A DNA stretch of 64,000 nt. It comes from Hydractinia symbiolongicarpus (taxonomy: Eukaryota; Cnidaria; Hydrozoa; Anthoathecata; Hydractiniidae). Location: NCBI RefSeq assembly GCF_029227915.1, contig NC_079883.1:9548001-9612000 (forward strand). The letters are read 5' to 3'. Both the position numbers and the translations under genes were made by a program. Under the pieces are notes generated by a model. That model was given only the letters and a program-made list of their open reading frames with translations, ran no database searches and was not told the DNA's origin. Below, one piece after another: positions 52,991 to 64,000 of the stretch. Position 1 is the stretch's first letter. Every line of letters begins with the position of its first letter.

Positions 52991-53452
52991 ACCAACGTCT
53001 ACCAAACACAAACGGTCTTTTTTAAGACCACACATCTTTAAAAAAACATTTACTTGGCGTCACTACAAGTTAACCGAAGTTAATAAAACTTCTAAATAAT
53101 GTGCTTAAGAACACTAGCCTACATTTAAAATACTTCCCCATGTGTGTGTGTGGATTAGCTTCACTTTTCATACGTATTATTAGCTGTACTTGCAGAAAAG
53201 ACAAGTACATTGATCCATGTTATTGCTTACATTTAACTTAACCCAGCTTTTCACGGAAACACTCCCAGGCAAATTAACCCTACAAAGTATTTCTAAATTT
53301 TTTTTGTGTCATATATGACATAGTATCGTATAGCAATAAATGTAACTGTGACAAGACTTTACACATTGTGTAATTTGGAAGCGTGCACAAAGTAATGTTT
53401 TAAAAGATTTGTGGCTATAAAAATAGCCGTTTTTGTTGAGCAATGACAACGC

Positions 53453-53809
<357 letters not shown>

Positions 53810-54287
53810 TTAACAGAATTCAGACAGCTTTAAAAAGAGGCCATAAAATTACCTACTGCTCGTGGAAACACCCTAATTAACCAATAGAGTTGCGTCATTA
53901 CAAAATGTTCCGAACATTTTGTACATTTTTTTAAGTAAAACTGTAGTTTTTTTAAAAATTCGTGGTCTTAATGTTTCAGTAAGGCAATAAATTTGGCATC
54001 GTTGGAATTCGCCAAACCTTCTGCTACTTACTAAAAAAAAAAAAAGTCAAAAGCTTTTGTGTATCAGAAGATACAGCCGTTTTCCCGTAGCCAAAAAACA
54101 CAGATTTTATAAAAATGTTAAAGTAATGAGCGTAATGTCATTATGCAGCCAATCAGAAATTACTTTCTTAGCACCAATCAAATGGTTTGTTTTGAACCTT
54201 AGCTGTCAATCAATATGAGAAATAAAACTTTGGCGCGATAGTGCATTTTAGACCGTCTTGTGTATCCGTACTACATCGACTTCTTAA

Positions 54288-54701
<414 letters not shown>

Positions 54702-55062
54702 GCATCTTACCAAACAAAAAACGGCTATTTTTATAGCCACACATCCATAAAAAATATTACGGCTAGCTTTTTATATCAAACTTTGTTCTGCTTTCTGTTT
54801 AAATTTTATGCTACATAAAAATTTTATGCTACATAAAGTTTGACAATGTTAAAAATATGAAGGGCAAGAAAAGTAAAAGCAAGAAAATAAGAAATTTAAA
54901 AACGAAAATACTTAAACTTAGGGAATCTAATCTTAAAATTACTCTTTTTTAACTGTTTAAGTGACTTAAACAAGTTTAACTTTGTACCAAGATAATGTTT
55001 TTTTGTAAATGTGTGGCTATAAAAATAGCCGTTTGTTAATGTAATAGCCAGATACACACAAA

Positions 55063-55614
55063 TTATTTTTTTGCGGTCTTCTTTGCTGCCTTTTTGGGAG
55101 TCTTTTTGACCTTCTTTGCTGCAGGTTTTTTAGCAACAGGCTTCTTTGTGGGTTTCTTAGCTGCTGGTTTCTTAGCCGAGGCTTTCTTTGTGGCAGGCTT
55201 CTTTGCTGCTTTCTTTGGCGTGCTCTTCTTTGCTGGCTTCTTTTTTGGTGTACTTTTCTTTGCAGTAGGCTTCTTTGCCGTTGGCTTTTTTGCTGCGGCC
55301 TTTTTCTTAGGTTTTTCTTTTTTTACCTGACCTAGCTTGAATGATCCAGAAGCACCAGTGCCTTTAGTTTGAATCAAATCGCCTGATGTTACTCCTCGTT
55401 TAAGAGCCATTTTCAGATGATGATCTGAGTTTTCAGCAACTTTGTAATTTGCATGAATATATTTTGTAATAGCTTGGCGAGATGAACCACCGCGTTCCTT
55501 TAGGGTAGCGATAGCAGCCTTGATCATGTCCACATATTTAGGGTGATCAGCTGTCTTCTTTGCAGCAGGTTTCTTCTTGGGTGCGATTTTCTTTGGAGAA
55601 GCTGCTTCACTCAT
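55063..55614 (-). CDS. H1: Histone H1, unit 10
   Basis: Consensus 183-aa H1. Confidence 0.97.
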   Translation of the reverse strand: MSEAASPKKIAPKKKPAAKKTADHPKYVDMIKAAIATLKERGGSSRQAITKYIHANYKVAENSDHHLKMALKRGVTSGDLIQTKGTGASGSFKLGQVKKEKPKKKAAAKKPTAKKPTAKKSTPKKKPAKKSTPKKAAKKPATKKASAKKPAAKKPTKKPVAKKPAAKKVKKTPKKAAKKTAKK

Positions 55615-56193
55615 TTTTAATGTTTTCTTACAACAATCCAACGATAAACGATGCTTGTTATCACAGTAGAAGTATACTAAACATTACCGTGTAAATGAGA
55701 TATAATTTAAGACGGTGCGAAGTATGCGGACGTAAAAGTACCACTCCCGGGAATTGATTTGGCGCGAAAACAGAAATGTGTGTTTCTGTACATCGTATAA
55801 TGTCCGTTTTGGGTGCCGCGACTATGCGAAAGCATGTTAATTTTTATTTGTAGCACGACGCAATAGTCTGAAAGAGAAGCTGCTGGAGTTTGAGGTCTTC
55901 AGCATTACATCTACTCTGTTAATTTGGGCTTCTTCCGCGCCCGTGTTAGGATTTTCATAAAGCGTTCTTTGGTTTGCGTTGCGTATGTCGGCCTACATCA
56001 TCGACACGGCCTGTTTCCGGCTATTAGGAGCAATTCATATATTGGGCACTGCGTTTCGACTTTTTTATTAGACCACAGTAAAAAAATTCACTCACAGAAG
56101 TCCCTTTCTTTCATGGCTACAAACACGAAGAATTCTGTCGTAAGTAAAACGAATGCGCAAGCCAAAATAACGATGGGGCGAAGTCATAAGCAT

Positions 56194-56266
56194 GGCCCTG
56201 TGGCCCAATGGATAAGGCATCTGACTACGAATCAGGGGATTCCAGGTTCGACTCCTGGCAGGGTCG
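56194..56266 (+). tRNA. tRNA-Arg(ACG): tRNA-Arg (ACG), unit 10
   Basis: Identical to unit 1. Confidence 0.95.
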
Positions 56267-56588
56267 CACTGTCGCATTTCGGCTGCATGGTCTACTGTGT
56301 AACGCGCGCGCACGTTCTGGCGTAATGCGTTGATAAACGGAATGTACGCAGTCATATTGGAAAGTAATATCACGCACTTAGTATCGTCGCCTTTGTTAGC
56401 ATTCATGTAAGTTACCATCCACTCGCTACAGTCGCTCTCCATCCTACGGCTAAATCAACAGCCGTGATTTTTACTATGTCGCCGTCCATCCGTACGCGGT
56501 GACAGTTGTAAGCTTTACAGTAACGTGACATGCTCCACAAGCAGTTACGGTGTGTGGACGATGCCTATCATGGCAACGCTTGTTCTTT

Positions 56589-56775
56589 ATCGCTTCTCGG
56601 CCTAATGGCTAAGATCAAGTGTAGTATCTGTTCTTATCAGTTTAATATCTGGTAGGCCATTCTCTGAATGGTCAGTATATTAATCTGATTTTTGGCCTTG
56701 GGTCATGGAGGTGGATTCATTCACGCCGTGACCACGGGTTGCCTTGGTGTTGCACTATTACCGATGGCGGCCCAC
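56589..56775 (+). ncRNA. U2: U2 snRNA, unit 10
   Basis: Consensus U2. Confidence 0.95.
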
Positions 56776-56965
56776 ATAAGCAATAAAAGAATAATAGCAG
56801 TCCTCTTTCCGACGGCACTCTGCATAGTCTACGGCGGGAACAAAACGCGTACACTGGGGGAGAATACAGCCTATGCCCCGCGACACGGCAGTTTATAACA
56901 CACTCAAGCCACAAGCATTAACAAACTTTGAAGGGTACCCTCATGCTACGGTGCAGTTCCAACTC

Positions 56966-57131
56966 ATACTTACCTGACGGGGAAGTAAAGACTGATCAAT
57001 GAGGGTTTTCTTCCAGAGTGAGGCTCTTGCATTGCACTACGCTTGGGCTGACCTCTGCGATTACTGCAAACGTCAGTAACTCGACCGTACAATTTCTGGT
57101 AGTGGGGGCCTGCGTCCGCGCTCGCCCCCTC
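56966..57131 (+). ncRNA. U1: U1 snRNA, unit 10
   Basis: Consensus U1. Confidence 0.95.
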
Positions 57132-57479
57132 CTTAAGTCAAAATGAATGAGCTTAGAAAAGTTGCGCGGCCAAATGTCGGTGGTGACTTAAACGCTAAGG
57201 TAAAACCTCGCTTGGCTGTTACGAAACGTGATTGCGATATAAGTCCTCGGAAGGCGGCGGAATTTTATTTTATTTGCCATTCCGTCAGGGTTATTGGATG
57301 ATCGGCAATAGATCGAGTTTGTATGCATTTGAAAGCTCTTTTTTCTCGTACTATCACCTGAAAATGTCGTAGGAAAATGTCATAGGAAACACTTTCAACA
57401 ACCGCCACGTTCCTTAATTGTTATAACAAGAAATATATCACAGCACCATTGAAATGAAAAGGCAACAAATGAAAATGAA

Positions 57480-57599
57480 AAGCCTACGACACCGGGAGTT
57501 CCCAGGCGGTCCCCCATCCAAGTACTATCCCGGCCCGACGATGCTTAACTTCCGTGATCAGACGAGAACGGGTGTGTTCATCGTGGTATGGCCGTAGAC
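57480..57599 (-). rRNA. 5S rRNA: 5S rRNA, unit 10
   Basis: Consensus 5S. Confidence 0.97.
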
Positions 57600-57796
57600 A
57601 TTAGTAGGGGCAAATACGTGCAATTTATTTTGACGTTGTGATCAAATTTTTTTATTTAATTTCTTTGAGTTACTTAGGACAAGGCGTATGCATGGATTAT
57701 CTATTAGACTTTAAGGTTATAGTTTTGTGAAAAAAACAATGTTTTTTTAAAGATGTGTGGCTATAAAAATAGCCGTTGTTTTCTGAGTGTAGCGGT

Positions 57797-58177
57797 TTAC
57801 TTCTTCTGTCCTTTGTCGTTCTTCTTTGGGAGTAAGACAGCTTGAATGTTTGGCAAAACACCACCAGCTGCAATGGTTACACCGCTCAAAAGTTTGTTTA
57901 ATTCTTCATCATTACGAACAGCCAATTGTAAATGTCTTGGAATAATCCTAGCTTTTTTGTTGTCTCTTGCTGCGTTACCAGCCAACTCCAATATCTCAGC
58001 AGATAAATATTCCAAGACGGCTGCTAAGTAAACTGGTGCTCCAGATCCAATTCGGTTAGCATAGTGCCCTCTACGAAGGAATCTATGCACTCTACCGACT
58101 GGAAATTGAAGTCCAGCTCTTGAGGATCTTGTCTTGGCTTTAGCCTTAGCTTTTCCACCTTTTCCACGTCCAGACAT
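57797..58177 (-). CDS. H2A: Histone H2A, unit 10
   Basis: Consensus H2A. Confidence 0.99.
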   Translation of the reverse strand: MSGRGKGGKAKAKAKTRSSRAGLQFPVGRVHRFLRRGHYANRIGSGAPVYLAAVLEYLSAEILELAGNAARDNKKARIIPRHLQLAVRNDEELNKLLSGVTIAAGGVLPNIQAVLLPKKNDKGQKK

Positions 58178-58461
58178 AACTGCGATTTGATTTGTAAGTT
58201 AATACAAAAACGTACGAATATTTAACGTAAGTGTTAACGAAATAAACTTTACTCGTTTTTTCATCATAAAAATAGGATCGAAATCATGTTTTTTTAACCA
58301 ATCATAATTAAGTATTAAACAAAAGATTTTTTTTTTAACCAATTAAATTGCGTATCGGCGTTTTCGGATCGAATTCGATCCGATTTTTTTACTTATAAAC
58401 AAAAAGTTTTGACTTGCAGTTTAATGCTTATTTACAAGTTAAGTAGCAAAAATTTTTAACC

Positions 58462-58866
58462 ATGTCTGACGCAGCAGCTAAAGGAGGAAAACAGGCACCT
58501 AAAGTAGCCAAGAAAGGTGAAAAAAGAGCCGGCAAAAAAGGAGGAAAGATTGGTGGAACTGGTGAAAAGAAACGCAAGAGAAAGAGAAAGGAAAGTTATG
58601 CTATTTACATCTACAATGTTTTGAAACAAGTTCACCCAGATGTCGGAGTTTCAAGCAAAGCTATGAGCATCATGAACTCATTTGTCAACGACATCTTTGA
58701 GCGCATTGCTTCCGAAGCTTCGCGTTTGGCTCTTCAAAACAAAAAGTCGACCATCTCTTCTCGTGAAATTCAAACCGCAGTACGTCTTCTCTTGCCTGGA
58801 GAACTTGCAAAACACGCAGTCAGTGAAGGAACAAAAGCCGTCACAAAATACACAAGCAGCAAGTAA
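58462..58866 (+). CDS. H2B: Histone H2B, unit 11
   Basis: Consensus 134-aa H2B; stem-loop at 58890-58905. Confidence 0.98.
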   Translation: MSDAAAKGGKQAPKVAKKGEKRAGKKGGKIGGTGEKKRKRKRKESYAIYIYNVLKQVHPDVGVSSKAMSIMNSFVNDIFERIASEASRLALQNKKSTISSREIQTAVRLLLPGELAKHAVSEGTKAVTKYTSSK

Positions 58867-59328
58867 ACCAACGTCTACCAAACACAAACGGTCTTTTTTA
58901 AGACCACACATCTTTAAAAAAACATTTACTTGGCGTCACTACAAGTTAACCGAAGTTAATAAAACTTCTAAATAATGTGCTTAAGAACACTAGCCTACAT
59001 TTAAAATACTTCCCCATGTGTGTGTGTGGATTAGCTTCACTTTTCATACGTATTATTAGCTGTACTTGCAGAAAAGACAAGTACATTGATCCATGTTATT
59101 GCTTACATTTAACTTAACCCAGCTTTTCACGGAAACACTCCCAGGCAAATTAACCCTACAAAGTATTTCTAAATTTTTTTTGTGTCATATATGACATAGT
59201 ATCGTATAGCAATAAATGTAACTGTGACAAGACTTTACACATTGTGTAATTTGGAAGCGTGCACAAAGTAATGTTTTAAAAGATTTGTGGCTATAAAAAT
59301 AGCCGTTTTTGTTGAGCAATGACAACGC

Positions 59329-59685
<357 letters not shown>

Positions 59686-60161
59686 TTAACAGAATTCAGA
59701 CAGCTTTAAAAAGAGGCCATAAAATTACCTACTGCTCGTGGAAACACCCTAATTAACCAATAGAGTTGCGTCATTACAAAATGTTCCGAACATTTTGTAC
59801 ATTTTTTTAAGTAAAACTGTAGTTTTTTTAAAAATTCGTGGTCTTAATGTTTCAGTAAGGCAATAAATTTGGCATCGTTGGAATTCGCCAAACCTTCTGC
59901 TACTTACTAAAAAAAAAAAAGTCAAAAGCTTTTGTGATCAGAAGATACAGCCGTTTTCCCGTAGCCAAAAAACACAGATTTTATAAAAATGTTAAAGTAA
60001 TGAGCGTAATGTCATTATGCAGCCAATCAGAAATTACTTTCTTAGCACCAATCAAATGGTTTGTTTTGAACCTTAGCTGTCAATCAATATGAGAAATAAA
60101 ACTTTGGCGCGATAGTGCATTTTAGACCGTCTTGTGTATCCGTACTACATCGACTTCTTAA

Positions 60162-60575
<414 letters not shown>

Positions 60576-60936
60576 GCATCTTACCAAACAAAAAACGGCT
60601 ATTTTTATAGCCACACATCCATAAAAAATATTACGGCTAGCTTTTTATATCAAACTTTGTTCTGCTTTCTGTTTAAATTTTATGCTACATAAAAATTTTA
60701 TGCTACATAAAGTTTGACAATGTTAAAAATATGAAGGGCAAGAAAAGTAAAAGCAAGAAAATAAGAAATTTAAAAACGAAAATACTTAAACTTAGGGAAT
60801 CTAATCTTAAAATTACTCTTTTTTAGCTGTTTAAGTGACTTAAACAAGTTTAACTTTGTACCAAGATAATGTTTTTTTGTAAATGTGTGGCTATAAAAAT
60901 AGCCGTTTGTTAATGTAATAGCCAGATACACACAAA

Positions 60937-61488
60937 TTATTTTTTTGCGGTCTTCTTTGCTGCCTTTTTGGGAGTCTTTTTGACCTTCTTTGCTGCAGGT
61001 TTTTTAGCAACAGGCTTCTTTGTGGGTTTCTTAGCTGCTGGTTTCTTAGCCGAGGCTTTCTTTGTGGCAGGCTTCTTTGCTGCTTTCTTTGGCGTGCTCT
61101 TCTTTGCTGGCTTCTTTTTTGGTGTACTTTTCTTTGCAGTAGGCTTCTTTGCCGTTGGCTTTTTTGCTGCGGCCTTTTTCTTAGGTTTTTCTTTTTTTAC
61201 CTGACCTAGCTTGAATGATCCAGAAGCACCAGTGCCTTTAGTTTGAATCAAATCGCCTGATGTTACTCCTCGTTTAAGAGCCATTTTCAGATGATGATCT
61301 GAGTTTTCAGCAACTTTGTAATTTGCATGAATATATTTTGTAATAGCTTGGCGAGATGAACCACCGCGTTCCTTTAGGGTAGCGATAGCAGCCTTGATCA
61401 TGTCCACATATTTAGGGTGATCAGCTGTCTTCTTTGCAGCAGGTTTCTTCTTGGGTGCGATTTTCTTTGGAGAAGCTGCTTCACTCAT
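60937..61488 (-). CDS. H1: Histone H1, unit 11
   Basis: Consensus 183-aa H1. Confidence 0.97.
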   Translation of the reverse strand: MSEAASPKKIAPKKKPAAKKTADHPKYVDMIKAAIATLKERGGSSRQAITKYIHANYKVAENSDHHLKMALKRGVTSGDLIQTKGTGASGSFKLGQVKKEKPKKKAAAKKPTAKKPTAKKSTPKKKPAKKSTPKKAAKKPATKKASAKKPAAKKPTKKPVAKKPAAKKVKKTPKKAAKKTAKK

Positions 61489-62067
61489 TTTTAATGTTTT
61501 CTTACAACAATCCAACGATAAACGATGCTTGTTATCACAGTAGAAGTATACTAAACATTACCGTGTAAATGAGATATAATTTAAGACGGTGCGAAGTATG
61601 CGGACGTAAAAGTACCACTCCCGGGAATTGATTTGGCGCGAAAACAGAAATGTGTGTTTCTGTACATCGTATAATGTCCGTTTTGGGTGCCGCGACTATG
61701 CGAAAGCATGTTAATTTTTATTTGTAGCACGACGCAATAGTCTGAAAGAGAAGCTGCTGGAGTTTGAGGTCTTCAGCATTACATCTACTCTGTTAATTTG
61801 GGCTTCTTCCGCGCCCGTGTTAGGATTTTCATAAAGCGTTCTTTGGTTTGCGTTGCGTATGTCGGCCTACATCATCGACACGGCCTGTTTCCGGCTATTA
61901 GGAGCAATTCATATATTGGGCACTGCGTTTCGACTTTTTTATTAGACCACAGTAAAAAAATTCACTCACAGAAGTCCCTTTCTTTCATGGCTACAAACAC
62001 GAAGAATTCTGTCGTAAGTAAAACGAATGCGCAAGCCAAAATAACGATGGGGCGAAGTCATAAGCAT

Positions 62068-62140
62068 GGCCCTGTGGCCCAATGGATAAGGCATCTGACT
62101 ACGAATCAGGGGATTCCAGGTTCGACTCCTGGCAGGGTCG
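62068..62140 (+). tRNA. tRNA-Arg(ACG): tRNA-Arg (ACG), unit 11
   Basis: Identical to unit 1. Confidence 0.95.
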
Positions 62141-62462
62141 CACTGTCGCATTTCGGCTGCATGGTCTACTGTGTAACGCGCGCGCACGTTCTGGCGTAAT
62201 GCGTTGATAAACGGAATGTACGCAGTCATATTGGAAAGTAATATCACGCACTTAGTATCGTCGCCTTTGTTAGCATTCATGTAAGTTACCATCCACTCGC
62301 TACAGTCGCTCTCCATCCTACGGCTAAATCAACAGCCGTGATTTTTACTATGTCGCCGTCCATCCGTACGCGGTGACAGTTGTAAGCTTTACAGTAACGT
62401 GACATGCTCCACAAGCAGTTACGGTGTGTGGACGATGCCTATCATGGCAACGCTTGTTCTTT

Positions 62463-62649
62463 ATCGCTTCTCGGCCTAATGGCTAAGATCAAGTGTAGTA
62501 TCTGTTCTTATCAGTTTAATATCTGGTAGGCCATTCTCTGAATGGTCAGTATATTAATCTGATTTTTGGCCTTGGGTCATGGAGGTGGATTCATTCACGC
62601 CGTGACCACGGGTTGCCTTGGTGTTGCACTATTACCGATGGCGGCCCAC
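62463..62649 (+). ncRNA. U2: U2 snRNA, unit 11
   Basis: Consensus U2. Confidence 0.95.
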
Positions 62650-62839
62650 ATAAGCAATAAAAGAATAATAGCAGTCCTCTTTCCGACGGCACTCTGCATA
62701 GTCTACGGCGGGAACAAAACGCGTACACTGGGGGAGAATACAGCCTATGCCCCGCGACACGGCAGTTTATAACACACTCAAGCCACAAGCATTAACAAAC
62801 TTTGAAGGGTACCCTCATGCTACGGTGCAGTTCCAACTC

Positions 62840-63005
62840 ATACTTACCTGACGGGGAAGTAAAGACTGATCAATGAGGGTTTTCTTCCAGAGTGAGGCTC
62901 TTGCATTGCACTACGCTTGGGCTGACCTCTGCGATTACTGCAAACGTCAGTAACTCGACCGTACAATTTCTGGTAGTGGGGGCCTGCGTCCGCGCTCGCC
63001 CCCTC
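62840..63005 (+). ncRNA. U1: U1 snRNA, unit 11
   Basis: Consensus U1. Confidence 0.95.
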
Positions 63006-63353
63006 CTTAAGTCAAAATGAATGAGCTTAGAAAAGTTGCGCGGCCAAATGTCGGTGGTGACTTAAACGCTAAGGTAAAACCTCGCTTGGCTGTTACGAAA
63101 CGTGATTGCGATATAAGTCCTCGGAAGGCGGCGGAATTTTATTTTATTTGCCATTCCGTCAGGGTTATTGGATGATCGGCAATAGATCGAGTTTGTATGC
63201 ATTTGAAAGCTCTTTTTTCTCGTACTATCACCTGAAAATGTCGTAGGAAAATGTCATAGGAAACACTTTCAACAACCGCCACGTTCCTTAATTGTTATAA
63301 CAAGAAATATATCACAGCACCATTGAAATGAAAAGGCAACAAATGAAAATGAA

Positions 63354-63473
63354 AAGCCTACGACACCGGGAGTTCCCAGGCGGTCCCCCATCCAAGTACT
63401 ATCCCGGCCCGACGATGCTTAACTTCCGTGATCAGACGAGAACGGGTGTGTTCATCGTGGTATGGCCGTAGAC
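63354..63473 (-). rRNA. 5S rRNA: 5S rRNA, unit 11
   Basis: Consensus 5S. Confidence 0.97.
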
Positions 63474-63670
63474 ATTAGTAGGGGCAAATACGTGCAATTT
63501 ATTTTGACGTTGTGATCAAATTTTTTTATTTAATTTCTTTGAGTTACTTAGGACAAGGCGTATGCATGGATTATCTATTAGACTTTAAGGTTATAGTTTT
63601 GTGAAAAAAACAATGTTTTTTTAAAGATGTGTGGCTATAAAAATAGCCGTTGTTTTCTGAGTGTAGCGGT

Positions 63671-64000
63671 TTACTTCTTCTGTCCTTTGTCGTTCTTCTT
63701 TGGGAGTAAGACAGCTTGAATGTTTGGCAAAACACCACCAGCTGCAATGGTTACACCGCTCAAAAGTTTGTTTAATTCTTCATCATTACGAACAGCCAAT
63801 TGTAAATGTCTTGGAATAATCCTAGCTTTTTTGTTGTCTCTTGCTGCGTTACCAGCCAACTCCAATATCTCAGCAGATAAATATTCCAAGACGTCTGCTA
63901 AGTAAACTGGTGCTCCAGATCCAATTCGGTTAGCATAGTGCCCTCTACGAAGGAATCTATGCACTCTACCGACTGGAAATTGAAGTCCAGCTCTTGAGGA
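63671..64000 (-). CDS. H2A: Histone H2A (A53D), partial, unit 11
   Basis: The C-terminal 109 codons are in the window; the start lies beyond it (expected ATG about 51 bp further). GCC to GAC makes Ala53 Asp (VYLADVLEY) in the long central helix, a buried position in known structures, so this copy may not fold normally. The GTG inside the frame is not a start. Confidence 0.97.
   Translation of the reverse strand, partial: SSRAGLQFPVGRVHRFLRRGHYANRIGSGAPVYLADVLEYLSAEILELAGNAARDNKKARIIPRHLQLAVRNDEELNKLLSGVTIAAGGVLPNIQAVLLPKKNDKGQKK

Overview
The window is one uninterrupted tandem array of a histone-gene repeat from an animal nuclear genome. Ten and most of an eleventh head-to-tail units are present, with a typical period of 5876 bp. 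AT-rich spacers, a short lysine-rich H1, replication-type histone 3' stem-loops, and metazoan U1, U2 and 5S RNAs all fit an early-branching metazoan. A cnidarian, probably hydrozoan, is my best guess, from general knowledge and not from a search. There is no bacterial or mobile-element gene content. Each unit carries nine genes in a fixed order and orientation: H2B (+), H4 (-), H3 (+), H1 (-), tRNA-Arg(ACG) (+), U2 snRNA (+), U1 snRNA (+), 5S rRNA (-), H2A (-). H2A and H2B of neighbouring units share a divergent promoter, as do H4 and H3. H2B/H4 and H3/H1 are convergent pairs ending in histone stem-loops. The RNA block (tRNA, U2, U1, 5S) sits between the H1 promoter and the H2A 3' end. Units start (H2B ATG) at 14, 5890, 11766, 17180, 23056, 28933, 34978, 40834, 46710, 52586 and 58462; the window ends inside H2A of unit 11. 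The genes do not form a pathway; they are co-amplified high-demand products. The histones build the octamer and linker for S-phase chromatin, U1 and U2 serve the spliceosome, and 5S rRNA and tRNA-Arg serve translation. Pol II (histones, U1, U2) and Pol III (tRNA, 5S) genes are interleaved. Units are nearly identical and most differences are private to one unit. The structural exceptions are: unit 3 has lost most of H2B (482-bp deletion) and has an H4 gene broken by a templated insertion; unit 6 has a U1 gene split by a 169-bp copy of the H1 tail coding region; unit 7 lacks 20 bp upstream of U1; unit 8 carries two changes in U2. Several cis-elements can be proposed: a shared PSE-like motif before U1 and U2, a conserved A7CATT element 10 nt after histone stem-loops, E2F sites and an H1 box before H1, and two long perfect palindromes in the divergent promoters.
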